The notes under the pieces: generated by a model
What the model saw: only the letters and a program-made list of their open reading frames with translations
Databases searched by the model: none
What the model was told of the DNA's origin: nothing
Shown here: positions 13,167-23,399 of the stretch, piece after piece
Position numbering within the stretch: position 1 is the first letter of the stretch
How the letters are laid out: each line of letters begins with the position of its first letter
Source of the DNA: Micrasema longulum
Lineage: Eukaryota; Arthropoda; Insecta; Trichoptera; Brachycentridae
DNA length: 64,000 nt
Assembly (NCBI GenBank): GCA_022494885.1
Contig: JAGVSM010001691.1
Coordinates: forward strand, 62,001 to 126,000
Direction: 5' to 3'
Made by a program: the position numbers and the translations under genes

Positions 13167-13246
13167 TTAGAGCATGCTCAGGTTCTTGCGCTTGAAGTGG
13201 TTAGGAGTAGTTTGTATCATGGCCTCTAGCTCACTGTGGTCGCCAT
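13167..13246 (-). CDS. Shaw: Shaw/Kv3 channel: candidate alternative C-terminal exon (short tail)
   Basis: The acceptor GCGACTGTCCACAG precedes an 80-nt exon. With one base from the upstream phase-1 donor it gives 26 residues and a TAA stop, reading D-GDHSELEAMIQTTPN then HFKRKNLSML. The other two frames of this block carry stops soon after the acceptor. The segment sits in a GC-rich island inside AT-rich intron. Its size and phase make it a plausible short cytoplasmic tail swapped against the exons at 14686 and 9896. It is identified by phase and context, not by homology. Confidence 0.6.
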
Positions 13247-14604
13247 CTGTGGACAGTCGCAGGAACCACAAAATTGCAAAAATAATCGTGACAAGCGGCC
13301 GTGGTCCGGAAACCGACATCCGATGCTATGGAGCATCGAAAATGTCAAGTCTAAAAATATTCAAATCAATAACACAATTATCTCAATTTTCATGTAATTT
13401 ATTCGCTAAGAACATCCATTTGCGGATGTTTTGATATCAATGACCCAAGTCAAGACTGTAATTCTTTTTATGGCTGATCTTTTTCTCACATTTCTTAATT
13501 TATTCAAACTTGTTCGCAAACACCACAACTGAAACATAGCAATAAACTTTCGTTCTTTTCCGTTTTTAAAAGCTGATTTCGGGTCTTTGTATGAAATTGC
13601 AAAACCTAGAACAGCGGTGTTGCTCGGGGCCATTTAATATTTCCAACAGAGTTGGAAACAATGACGTTTTGATAATAATTATTGTGAATCAACTTTATAT
13701 CTAAAGGCATGATAAGCTATATGTTAAAGCTATTAAAGTATGTCAACTGGGTGCTGCTTTTAACTAAGGATTATGATCTCTATAGTTGAGTTAGCATAAA
13801 GCCTTTAATCCTGGTCGATTAACACATAGACTAACTGTTGTTAGTCACGAAAGCAAGCGGTTAGTTTACAAATATTAGTTTAGTTCATAATGTAAAAGTT
13901 GAACATCGGACAAAGCGCATCGACAAACTAGACTTGTTGCTAAAAATCGATTACCTGAACCGAAAAAATCTTCGGTAACTGAGTGATCGATTTTTTTCGA
14001 AAATGGTTTTTTGTTGTGCATTTAATTAGAAAAGTTTTGTATGTGAAATTGCCTTCTAATCGATACAAAAATTAATAATAATTATTGTACATAAACAAGT
14101 GATTTTACTTACATGTTGCAATTGAATGAGCTAAATTATTACAACAAAGAAATATCTTTATCTGAAATGGATGAATATGAATAAGTTTATATATTAAAAA
14201 TAAAAAAAATATTTTATATAATATGTGAACGTAATTTAATAAAAATTAAACGTTCAGGTTTTGGCGTTTTAGTGTAAAAAAAAAGATATTAAAACTTTTG
14301 CTGAAACATGTGGAATCGAACCCAGGATTACGGTAAAAAAATATGATTTTTATGTTCGTAATTTAAATGAAAAGACATCATCGTAATTTATATTAGCGCA
14401 TGTTTAACAGATTGCTGTTTTAAATTATAAAATTGTTTAAGTTTAGATGCCCAAAATTAGCAAAAAAAATACTTGGTGTTTAGTACAAAGAGCCAATGTC
14501 GGATTTTGTTATTTTTACATACGTATACAAAAATGCGTTATTATTTTTGAAAAATTCTCCTTCTTCACAGTGAATATTGAAAAAATATTGTTTCTACATT
14601 GTGG
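13247..14604. other. Intronic or intergenic AT-rich stretch
   Basis: No gene was seen. A short piece at 14300-14335 (GGAATCGAACCCAGG, a reversed B box) looks like a decayed tRNA-derived SINE fragment. Confidence 0.35.
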
Positions 14605-14606
14605 TA

Positions 14607-14612
14607 TTTATT
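14607..14612 (-). terminator. Poly(A) signal candidate for the 14686-14870 exon
   Basis: AATAAA on the minus strand, about 75 nt after the TGA stop of the glycine-rich terminal exon. This is the position expected for a short 3' UTR. Confidence 0.4.
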
Positions 14613-14685
14613 ATAAATTTAACAGCGATTATCCATGTTTTTTTGGCAATTACTTTTTAAAGTGAGGTTTCAGACTCTAGCTGAT

Positions 14686-14870
14686 TCAGACATTATACAG
14701 ACCCATTTTAGCAGCCATCATGTCCTTAGGGTGGCCTGCCTTGATAGCGTTCATCCTCCTATTCTGCTGGGCGGGCGCGCCGCCCCCAGCCCCCTGTGGC
14801 CCCGGGCAGCCCCCTCCTCCACCGGGGGCTCCCGTGAGGGACCCGGCGGGCCCGCCGGGACCAGCTTGTC
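14686..14870 (-). CDS. Shaw: Shaw/Kv3 channel: glycine-rich C-terminal exon
   Basis: The acceptor TGAATTCTAG is followed by 185 nt. Joined to the single G left by the upstream exon, this gives 62 codons including TGA. The tail is Gly/Pro/Ala-rich (residues 1-35) and then reads QNRRMNAIKAGHPKDMMAAK. A Gly-rich stretch followed by RRMN agrees with what I recall of the end of insect Shaw channels. Very high GC contrasts with the AT-rich intron around it. The plus-strand ORFs here (14635-14950) are shadows. This is the best supported of the alternative 3' ends. Confidence 0.85.
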
Positions 14871-15599
14871 CTAGAATTCATGGAATACTATTGAATCCCA
14901 TAGAAGCAAGCATATTAAATCGTTATTTATTATTATACTTCGAGCAATGACCCGAAGCAATTTGAGGATTAGGCATTTGAAATGATGACCTTTTTTCTAA
15001 AAAAAAAAAATTCTGCATTATGAAATAGATCAATCGTTGCGAAAATATTTGGATCAATGTTATGTAACTCTAAAATGACGAAGAAAGTCAAGTTACAACT
15101 CTTTTGACGTGCTCAACTGATTTTGGTTAATTTCGGAGTTTCGTCACTAAAATTATTGTTCTCAGTAGTCGAATATAACCATAGGCATTTATTGTTTTTT
15201 TTATTTTTTTTTATTATAAATTAAAACTTACTAAGTCTGTATTCTAGAGACTTTTCAGCAGGCGGGAAAGACAGGATATGAAATAAAGTTATGAAAAATA
15301 CGCCACAATATCCAGACCAATTGATAAAAAAAATATAATCTAACATTAATTGTATAAAAAAAATCTTTCTTGGAATTTTTTGGAGAGTGCGAGCGATAAG
15401 AGATATGTGAATGTGAGCATTATGGCTCCTTCTTCTTGAAAAATTTAAAACTTGACAAATATATTTTTTTTAACACTACTGATATAATATTTTCCAAAAC
15501 ACGAAAAATAATTATCTTATACCTTTTATAATACAATCAAAAATGTTCATGTGTTTTTTTAATCAAATTAAAATTATTATTTTACTTTATTTAAACAGA

Positions 15600-16125
15600 A
15601 GGTAAAATCATATACGTGTTGAGTATATGCTTACTGTCAGCTGACCTACTATCATATTAAGGACAATGAAGAAGTGAAATCTCACATTTTCTGTGCGCAA
15701 ACAATTAATTACCAGAACTCCTAAATTACTAATGGCAAATTATTGCTGACATACGCGAATATCAGACAAAATCACTGACAGCCAGGGAAATAGTTCACGA
15801 AATCAAGTTCCCACCAGGAAGTAAAGTGAACATTGGACAATATATAAATAGTAACATCTTTAGTTAAACAGTCAGATAACACAGACAGTTATTAAACTTA
15901 TTAGAGACTCAGTCACACTTTTGACAGGCACAGCGAGTTCGGACATGTAGTCCAGTTTAGTGCTCAATGGTACAAGTAAAGCGTTTACGCAGTTACTGTC
16001 TCCAGTGCTCTATTTATTTATCACGTAATAAATACATCTTAACCCCTAATATCATTCTCTGCTGACAACCTCTAACTGGGAAGGAGCTCCCATGCTATCT
16101 ACATGCATTAAATGCCTACAAATCT
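15600..16125 (+). repeat. LTR-like dispersed repeat (copy 1)
   Basis: It contains ACAATATATAAATAGTAACA (TATA-like) near 15838, then CACGTAATAAATAC (a poly(A)-type signal) at about 16021, then a CTCTAACTGGGAAGGAGCTC block. The same order of blocks occurs at 23090-23390, and part of it at 39140-39345. The layout (promoter, AATAAA, terminal block) fits solo LTRs of an uncharacterised LTR element. Its ends were not defined. Confidence 0.4.
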
Positions 16126-16144
16126 TTAAAATAAAAATTTCACA

Positions 16145-16325
16145 TTCGCCTCGCCACGAATCGAATTCAAGACCTCAAGAACGAAAGGCGAATGCACCAA
16201 TTACTACACAACAAGGCGGACCTATTTCTACCTGATTTTCACCTGAGAGCGTCCATCGAGTTAAAAACATTCGTCTAGGGTTTTAGTTCTATTTCACACA
16301 CAGAACAGTATTCTTCATCAACGTG
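16145..16325 (-). repeat. tRNA-like SINE, family 3
   Basis: Read on the minus strand it has CCTTGTTGTGTAGTAATTGG (A-box region), GTGCATTCGCC and TTCGATTCGTGGC (B-box region). Its opposite flank carries the family body TTCTGTGTGTGAAATAGAAC. Relatives lie at 20650-20845 (plus) and 21600-21790 (minus). Confidence 0.55.
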
Positions 16326-16953
16326 GAAAACAGAATAATCTCATATCTTGCGCGTAAATATTTTATTTATTTGAATATTAAAGAAAAAAATGGGTATTCT
16401 AAAAAGTTCGTGTAGTAGAAAATCTTAATTTCTTTTATGAAAAATACGAATATTAATTTGATTTTTAAGGTCGTGCTGTAAAAATCAAGCGGACTTTTCG
16501 CAACTCTAAGAAAATATAAATGTGCACTAAACGAAACTAAATTAAAAATGGTATCGTAAAGGCGCTGCATTTATTACGGCTTTTTGTGTAAAATTATATA
16601 CTTTTGAGTTGTATTTCAGCACGAATTTAATATTATATTGTACATCAAGTTATATTTTACAAGTATAGTGACGACCTTATTTTACCTTAAGTAAACTTTG
16701 CAAGACTTAAGTCACGCTAACTTGTCAAATACTATTATTTCGAGTCACGCGGCATGAATTTAACATTTAGTAAAATGTGCTTTTCTTACAATAAAACAAA
16801 AACGACACCTAAAATAAAGGCCTATTGTATAAAACAATAAAAATCAATATAAAAAAGGAAAATAATACGTTTTAGACGTGAAAATACCTTCTGGCCACCT
16901 TCAAAAGACGCCTGAAACATTACTTCAATTTATTCGTATCCTTAGAACCTCTC

Positions 16954-17205
16954 GGCCTCGTGGTATAATGGTCAGCGCGTTTGCCTACCACGCAAGAGGT
17001 CTCGGGTTCAATTCCCGATATAGTTGATATGGAATATTAACTTAAAATAGTGTTTTCACACTATAATATTTCATAGTCTTTAGACTGGGTACCTGAAGCG
17101 TAAGACTGATCATCTTACCTTCATGTAACAAAAATGGTCAAGAAATGCTGCGATTAGTGTACCAATGCACCATTAGATGTGAAAAGGGAAAGATGAGATG
17201 TTTCT
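16954..17205 (+). repeat. tRNA-derived SINE, family 1
   Basis: The head GGCCTCGTGGTATAATGGTC, with GCCTACC in the anticodon arm and TCGGGTTCAATTCCCGA as T arm, resembles tRNA-Gly. The body (ATATTTCATAG ... AGACTGG ... GACTGATCATCTTACCTTC ... GTGTACCAATGCA) is shared with copies at 28494-28750 and 33372-33602 and a 3' half at 21368-21535. It is a SINE, not a working tRNA gene. Confidence 0.8.
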
Positions 17206-17223
17206 TCAGGCTCGGGCCTATTG

Positions 17224-17411
17224 TTTTTAAAAAAAAAAAAAATTTTTTTTTTGCACCCAACACGCCAGGAGGCCCAATTACAGTGGTGAACTACATCACA
17301 AAAGACCCAGGCTTTAGAAAAACAGCTTTTTTTTTTTTGTCCTCACCGGGAACCAAACTCGGAACCTTCCGTGCGCGAGTCAAGCGTCTTGACCACTACA
17401 CCAGGGAGGCC
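17224..17411 (-). repeat. tRNA-derived SINE, family 2 (inverted copy)
   Basis: On the minus strand it reads GGCCTCCCTGGTGTAGTGGT ... GGTTCCGAGTTTGGTTCCCG, then a poly(A)-like run, CCTGGGTC and CACTGTAATTGGGCCTCCTG. This matches the plus-strand copy at 5684. The plus-strand ORF across it is spurious. Confidence 0.75.
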
Positions 17412-17414
17412 AAC

Positions 17415-18075
17415 GTATGCTTTCTCTCTCCTTTAAAACTTATTATCTGCTTCCACATTCCTCATCCTTAAATATGTGTAACATAATGTACATTTATTTA
17501 AGTTAATATGAGCAAGTCTTATCTCCCCATTGAAAAACAGTTGTTATTTTCAATTAATTAAGTTTTTTTAAGCATGTATATATTGTGATCCATATTTCGT
17601 TTTTAAGTACAAATTTTTGACCAACTCTCAACCAGTCTGTTTTTTGGTTAGCTGGAAGATATTGTTTTTAGCAGTAAGTCCGCCAAAGTACTTATTCTTT
17701 GTACCTAAAGATTCAAATAAATAAATACAAATACAGTTCTTCTTTGGTACAACATGATTAAACCTCTGAGTAGTAATTCGTTACCCGCTTCCAGAGATGC
17801 TTCTTCGATACATTGTATAGAACAAAAGCGTTACGAAGTTTTAGTTTAATAACACACGTGTAACGGACGATTTCGGTTTGCAACTGCAATTCACGACCCG
17901 AGAACCTAAAGCCAGTTTTATTGCAGCAAACTGTAGCTAACTTCGCGATTGACAATCAAATAATGGTTTTTGTCCGTATGGGCGGCTGTGTAATCGGGTG
18001 GCGTATTATTACTCTGATGATTAACTTTTTTCAAAAATGTTTTCATTGTGTGTTGTAATAAATTTAAATCTTGAT
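17415..18075. other. Intronic stretch
   Basis: AT-rich with a somewhat more balanced patch at 17760-18010. The minus-strand ORFs there show no motif I recognise, and no phase-1 acceptor with a long opening was found. Confidence 0.3.
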
Positions 18076-18076
18076 A

Positions 18077-18440
18077 ACTCCCTAGGGGGTCGAATCCAGA
18101 CTTGTTAACAAACATTTGGGCATACTTAAAATATTGTCGTTTAAACTAAACAGTATATATATTTTTAATTAATTAAAAATATTCCAATGCTTTCTATTTT
18201 TTCAAATAACTCAGCTTCAATCCCTTGTACAAAAAGTTTTGAATTAACACACTACAACAGAGATTAAGAAGAAGAATTGAAAGAATATCGATGTTCAAAT
18301 ATAGGCAGAATGGCGAATGCTACACATTTTGTAATGTGGCCACTTAAACCAGCCAATATCATAAGCCCCGTAGATGCCAAGAGTTCTGTATTCCTATCTC
18401 AAACGCGTTCTTCATCTCTGTTGCAATATACTAATTAGTT
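18077..18440 (-). repeat. Repeat family X copy
   Basis: It begins with ACTCCCTAGGGGGTCGAATC and AACATTTGGGCATACT. Further blocks are TACACATTTTGTAATGTGGC, CACTTAAACCAGCCAAT, CATAAGCCCCGTAGATGCC and finally CATCTCTGTTGCAATATACT. This is the order of the family in minus orientation. Confidence 0.6.
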
Positions 18441-18587
18441 TTACTGTTTATAATTATGTAGACCGTCATACTTGCATGTTATTTGTAATAATATATTTTT
18501 CTTTCAATAAAATAAAGTTAAAATAAGGTTCATGTCTATTGAAACATTATATTATTATACATATTATGCCTTGATTTATAATATTTT

Positions 18588-19201
18588 TTAACTCTCCCAT
18601 CCCGGTGATGACAAGCTAGTACATATTGCATCTAATAACTTTAATATCTCCATAAATATTAAAAACTATGGGTTACAATTTTTGGAATTCCACCATTATA
18701 CATTTACGTATCGGTTCAAATATTGTTTCATTAAATAATTCATGGTTATTGGGAACAGAAAAAGCATTTTATCGAAAATCTGAGATAAATAACCAATACT
18801 GTAGAAAGTTTACCAATGTGCCGCATGTTGCGGAGTACATAGTAAAAGAGTAATCCTAATATATAATTGTCTCACACACTCTTTACGTCTCACTTTCGAT
18901 AAAAGAAGTATATTTGGGAGCGAGAGAGACAATTTCACGTGACACACGCGCAAACAGCAATTTTTCAGTTAGTAGCTATCCGACTTTCGTTAAGGGTGGT
19001 TCTTTATTAGCCAAAGGTTTTTTCATGTTTTTAGCAATTAGATGAAAAATATTATCACTTTTGACTTCGACTTTTATTAATTGCAGTAATTTTTTATGAA
19101 TATTTCATTTTTTAAATTGAAATCTCTCATTTTTTGCATGTGTAATGACTACACAGCATCGCAAGGAGCGGATGTTTTTGGGACAGTAAGGAAAAGGTTA
19201 A
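18588..19201. mobile_element. TTAA-bounded MITE (copy 1), piggyBac-like
   Basis: It is delimited by TTAA at both ends. The left end reads TTAACTCTCCCATCCCGG and the right end, inverted, TTAACCTTTTCCTTACTG, giving a short terminal inverted repeat (TTAACYYTYCC). A second copy lies at 30437-30985. The shared interior includes ACACTCTTTACGTCTCACT, GAGAGACAA and CTCTCATTTTTTGCATGTGT. There is no coding capacity. The right end lies only about 30 bp from a channel splice donor. Confidence 0.6.
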
Positions 19202-19229
19202 AAAAATAATTAATAAAAAAACATTTTAC

Positions 19230-19371
19230 CTGGAAGTCTGGGTCCCCTGGGCTGTTCTACCGGCAGCACTCTCCGTCTCTTTTTGGGTAACTTGGCCCTC
19301 GCCTGCGTGTGCGAGTAATACATGGCGAAGTTGGAGACGATGACTGGCACGGGGAGCGCTATTGTTAACAC
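19230..19371 (-). CDS. Shaw: Shaw/Kv3 potassium channel exon: end of S6 and post-S6 segment
   Basis: The exon follows acceptor TGTTACAG and ends at donor CCAG|GTAAAA. It has 142 nt: phase-0 start and phase-1 end. It encodes 47 residues, starting [20 protein letters not shown]. This has the Pro-Val-Pro gating hinge of S6. It is followed by a basic stretch (residues 29-35, PKKRRRV) and [10 protein letters not shown], a sequence characteristic of the Shaw subfamily. It joins in frame to the exon at 26233 (LAG|VLTIALP). Its phase-1 end is the branch point for several candidate terminal exons. Note the base composition: about 60% GC inside an AT-rich intron. Confidence 0.93.
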
Positions 19372-19639
19372 CTGTAACATACCGTGTCACGCTTTAGTGC
19401 TGGGACGATTGTATACAGAAAACAGGTAGGCGTTAAATGAAATTTCGATTCTTTTTTATTCATTTTCATTTTTATCGAGACTTCGTGGAATGCAAAAAAA
19501 ACATTAATTTATTTTTCTTTTAAAGGAATATCCCGTGAATCCTTTTCTTTAGACGCTTGTCAGCATTTGGGAAATAGGATATGGAAAGACGTTATGAAAA
19601 ATATACAACACCCAAATATACCACTAACATTTTTTAGAG

Positions 19640-20155
19640 AGAGCCTTAACTACGATTGCCTAATTTCAAAGACATCAGGTTCTCGTCGCCCTGGACGTCC
19701 TCTGCTGACTGTTCGTCGGTAGTTTATGTCAGAAATATGGGACGCGCACCTAACTTAGGAAGACGCACAGAAGCTGGCAGCCAATAGTGATGCGCACTAA
19801 ATTCGGCGAACGTGCATTTGCGGTCGCAGGCCCTACGGTATGCTCTCCCAGCAGAAGTCCGAAATTGTGAGAGTGAAGTGATATTCCGTAAGAAACTTAA
19901 AACCAACTTGTTCTCTAAATCATTGCACTTAGCATGTGGTGACAAAGTACATTATTTTTCTTAAAAAGTTAAAATTAAATTTATATCTTTATATAATCAC
20001 TTTGTAAAGCGCCCTTGAGGTATTATATTACAAAAATGGCGCTATATAAGTTATCCATAATTATTATTATTATTATGGATACTTTTTGTGGACACCATAT
20101 GCTCCAACTAGGGAGCGGATATGGAATTATAAAACAGTTGGCCTGGGAAATTTAG
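19640..20155 (+). pseudogene. LINE C-terminal tail, family A, split by a second LINE 3' end
   Basis: 19640-19790 encodes the RTE-like tail (ETSGSRRPGRPLLTVRR type, with a stop). Its continuation GTGGACACCATATGCTCCAA resumes at 20088. Between them, about 19795-20085, sits a foreign piece with an RT-end remnant and the tail GTAAAGCGCCC...ATGGCGCTATATAAG plus ATT repeats, typical of L2/CR1-type 3' ends. The uninterrupted counterpart at 31316-31525 shows where the insertion lies. Confidence 0.65.
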
Positions 20156-20159
20156 CACA

Positions 20160-20640
20160 ATTTCGAACAAAAATTTAACTAACGTTCGTCTTATAGAGAA
20201 GTTCTCTTAAATAAAAACTTTAACAATCAAAATATAGCCCAAATGGCAAATTTTAATTAAGGATATTACCAATTGCGAAAGTAGGAGATTAATCTAAAAA
20301 GTTTAAGTAAGTAAGTAAGTTCTAAACGACCACGAGGCAATAAAAAATATTTAAGTGATCCAAAAGCAATATTTTATACAATTAATTTATTTTATTCACT
20401 GTCTGTGAATGATTCGATTTATCCCTAATCTGTACGAACATTTTAGAACATTGTTTGTTATTGAAAGCAAAATACGCGCGGCGTATTTCTTCTGTAGAAT
20501 TTTTTTTAACAATAAAGTCGCCAATCATGACAATGGATTTTCTTGAGGGTTCTTGTATTTCCACAAACGTGAAAGATAAAAATGATTGTACACACAATAA
20601 AAACTTTAACTTCAAAAACAACTTTTTTTAATTTTCCATA
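20160..20640. other. Intronic stretch with a short (AAGT)n run
   Basis: A short AAGT microsatellite lies near 20306-20320. The minus-strand ORF at 20382-20621 has no recognisable motif and is not supported. Confidence 0.3.
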
Positions 20641-20649
20641 AAAGTTTGC

Positions 20650-20845
20650 ATCGGGAAGGAACAAGAATACCATTCTGTGTGTGAAATAGAACCAGAACCC
20701 TACTCAGGCGATTTCGACTCGATGGCTACTCAGGTAAAAATATTGAAAAACGAAATCTGGAGATAAGGATGCCTTGTGATGCAGTAGTCAGTGCATTCGC
20801 TAGCTATGTTTGAGTTCCTGGGAGGATTGATTTGAAATATTTGTT
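20650..20845 (+). repeat. tRNA-like SINE, family 3
   Basis: It contains CCATTCTGTGTGTGAAATAG followed by GCCTTGTGATGCAGTAGTCA, GTGCATTCGC and GTTTGAGTTCCTGGG. The same blocks occur inverted at 16145 and 21600. Confidence 0.5.
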
Positions 20846-21367
20846 TATCCTCTAGAGGCTCAAGAACCTGGCTACCAGAAGACTTATTTTTTATTGACAA
20901 ATTATGAGGGTGGTAAAATGAAACCAAAACATTAAAAAGAAATCGAAATTATTTAAGATATTATTACATAAACTTTGTATTATTGTATTTATTTCTTAAA
21001 TAAATAAATTTTTTGAAAGGGTCTAAAAGATATTTTATGAAAGCCAATTTCACTTTAATTTTTTTGATAGGTTTATTAATTCAAATACTTTCTCACTTAA
21101 ATAATTTCTTGAAAAAACATTGTTATCAAACACTAAAAAGTTGCAAAACTGGACGCCGTTTTGAGTAATTCACACATGATGATTTTCGAAAGAAAAAATA
21201 ACCATTAATGGTTTAGGTAGATTTTAAAATCTACCTAAAAATGCTATGTGCTACTTTTGCAGTCAAAAAATATACTAGAGAGTTGTATTTCCAGTTTAAA
21301 AAAAACAATTGAGCTTGTTGACAAAAATAAATACCAGAAGTTCACTATTATGTTAAAAAGGTTAAAA

Positions 21368-21535
21368 TTTAGTTTTACACTGCAATATTTCATTGCCCCT
21401 AGACTGACACCAGAAGGGTGAGACTGATCGTCTAACCTTCCTGCAACGAGTAATTAAAATACGTTACATTTTTTTAACCCTCAAAGTGCCCTATGCACCA
21501 TCAGGTGCGAATAGGGCTCGATGATAATAATAATA
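21368..21535 (+). repeat. SINE family 1, 3' part only
   Basis: It shares the ATATTTCATTG ... TAGACTG ... GAGACTGATCGTCTAACCTT ... GTGCGAATAGGG body and an ATAATAATAATAA tail with the complete copies, but lacks the tRNA head. Confidence 0.55.
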
Positions 21536-21599
21536 AAAACAGTAAAAACTTGACGTATTGCCCTAGCAACACGAATATAACTCGACTATATGGTCAGCG

Positions 21600-21790
21600 T
21601 ATCATAGCATAATTTTTTTACTCTGTCAGGAATCGAAACTAGAACCGAATGCATGATAGGCGGACGTGCCATCCGCTATACTGCAAGGCGGACTTGTCTC
21701 AATTTTTTTAAAGGATTTTTATCATCGAGTTAAAAACATTCATCCAGGATTCTATTTCACACACAGAATGACATTCACCATCCCCCCGGA
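21600..21790 (-). repeat. tRNA-like SINE, family 3
   Basis: The inverted order of blocks matches the copy at 16145-16325: AATCGAAACTAGAACCGA, GCAAGGCGGAC, CATCGAGTTAAAAACATTC and TATTTCACACACAGAA. Confidence 0.55.
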
Positions 21791-21799
21791 GACTAGTAG

Positions 21800-22400
21800 A
21801 CATTAGAGTTGGTTTTATGAATCCGATGTATACTCTTTATTTCTTTATCTTGAAGAGCTTTATTTATTAGCTACTAAAAACTCTTGTGCTTACGCCAAAC
21901 AACGTTTTAAGTTTGGAGTTCAGTTTTTGCAATATTTGAGTTTTGTATTTTATGAAAATACAAATTAAGGAAGAATTTTCGCATTCTGACAGTTGGCTTG
22001 ACATATCTGTTTGCGAAAGGTAAACTACAGTATCTTCAAAAACCCAACTTTTCAGGAGAGACAGATTAGTGATTTTTAACACTTTAAACATCTGTATTTT
22101 TTTAATAAGAGGCTTGAAAGTAAATATGTTGTATAAAATATGTTAATGTTTATGTGTTATTAGTACTATAATGTTTTTATCTTAGTTTTTGGCTTAAAAT
22201 GGAGATACATTTGTTTATTCCTAAATATTTTATGGTAAAACATAAAATATTAAATGGGAAAAAAAAAACAGCAATTACAAAGGATTTTTTACCCATGACA
22301 GAAAATTTCCCTCTTTTAGAATTTTTAGAAAATTACCCTCTCTAAGATAATAGCATCAACCTCTCTGACTCCCTACGACCAATGTCACGAAAGAGCGAGG
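21800..22400. other. Intronic stretch
   Basis: AT-rich, with no feature recognised. Confidence 0.3.
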
Positions 22401-22412
22401 TCAACAGTTTTT

Positions 22413-22700
22413 TTAACTTGACAACACTCCTGCTTTTCCACAACCTGGCAAAAAATAATGGGCCGTCTTGCCAACGTTATAGTGTTGCCTCGATGCCAGA
22501 ACAGTGTTGACCCCTTTATTTAGTATCAGATCCCCATTGGAGTATCTTGTGTTATGGTTGTGGTTGAGGGTTGGGTATTTGTATATATTTATGTGTGTAA
22601 CCATTACCCTTCTCAACATTATATTTTTTTCCTGAAATGGTCCTATTAAATTGTCTTCCACGGTATTATGATTAGAGGCCATTGAACTATTTCCATTCAT
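22413..22700 (-). pseudogene. Possible non-LTR RT C-terminal fragment
   Basis: The minus-strand translation contains NHNHNTRYSNGDLILN followed by SRQHYNVGKTAHYFLPG. LINE C-termini often show 'H.YNTR.....L..P..R......Y.G...YN.LP'. The match is loose. No upstream RT domain is present. Confidence 0.3.
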
Positions 22701-23004
22701 AGATTATTGTCCAATAGAATGTAACTTTGATTGAATAAATATTATAAATAAAAAAAATCATGGTTTGGAAATCATGGTTTTCGAAAAATAATTAATTAAG
22801 AGAAAGAATTCTTGCTTCGTGGGATTCACCGGAAATTACTGCCCACTGTCATCTGAACTGATTCCCTAGCTTTTGTTATTTTATTTTATTTTATTTTTTT
22901 AATTAAATAAATATTTGCGTTCTTATGATTCACCGAAATATTTAATTTTGAGGGTCATTTTCAACGAGTTGTAAATAACTCACTATTAGAAAATGTGAAT
23001 CAAG

Positions 23005-23085
23005 TTGGGGTAGAGTAGGATTCGAACCACGGACCTTTAGTCCGTGAGTCCGAGACACTAGCCACAGGACCACAACCCGATTCTT
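23005..23085 (-). repeat. tRNA-like sequence, probably a SINE head
   Basis: On the minus strand, TCGGGTTGTGGTCCTGTGGC followed by AGGTCCGTGGTTCGAATCCT gives A- and B-box-like blocks at tRNA spacing. T-arm and acceptor pairing is poor, so I favour a SINE over a functional tRNA. Confidence 0.4.
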
Positions 23086-23089
23086 ATTG

Positions 23090-23390
23090 TCAATTTGCTG
23101 ACAGTCTGAGAAATAGAAAATTACATAAATTACTCACTAGCAAGTAAAGAGGACAACATGGATAATTACTATATAAGTAGTAACACCCTAAAAAACACAT
23201 AGCTAGTTATTTAGTAACTCAGTCAGTAAAAGTAAGTTCGTTAGTCATTGAAAAGTGAATTGTTTTTTTCCCACTTCACAACTGAATTCAGTATTTTATT
23301 CAACATGTAATAAATACAGATCGAAGCCTTAACGTCCTTTGCTTGTCACTTCTAATTGGAGTAGAAGTTCTCTGCATCCACAAGCACAAA
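23090..23390 (+). repeat. LTR-like dispersed repeat (copy 2)
   Basis: It has TACTATATAAGTAGTAACAC (TATA-like), an AACTCAGTCAGTAAAAG block, AACATGTAATAAATACAGAT (AATAAA) and CTTCTAATTGGAGTAGAAG. The order matches 15600-16125. Confidence 0.4.
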
Positions 23391-23399
23391 AATCCTACA

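Noticed and set aside
14635..14950. Plus-strand GC-rich ORFs, one proline-rich with a signal-peptide-like start
   Set aside because: They are the antisense shadow of the minus-strand glycine-rich channel exon at 14686-14870, which has matching phase, acceptor and family context.
16954..17030. Functional tRNA gene
   Set aside because: A and B boxes are present but the acceptor stem does not pair, and the same head with the same unrelated body occurs at several sites, so it is a SINE.
21214..21239. 26-bp palindrome TTAGGTAGATTTT/AAAATCTACCTAA
   Set aside because: It is exact but short and A/T-rich, with no second copy or flanking duplication noticed, so I leave it as an isolated curiosity.
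23005..23085. Functional tRNA gene on the minus strand
   Set aside because: Stem pairing is poor, and other tRNA-like sequences here are SINE heads.
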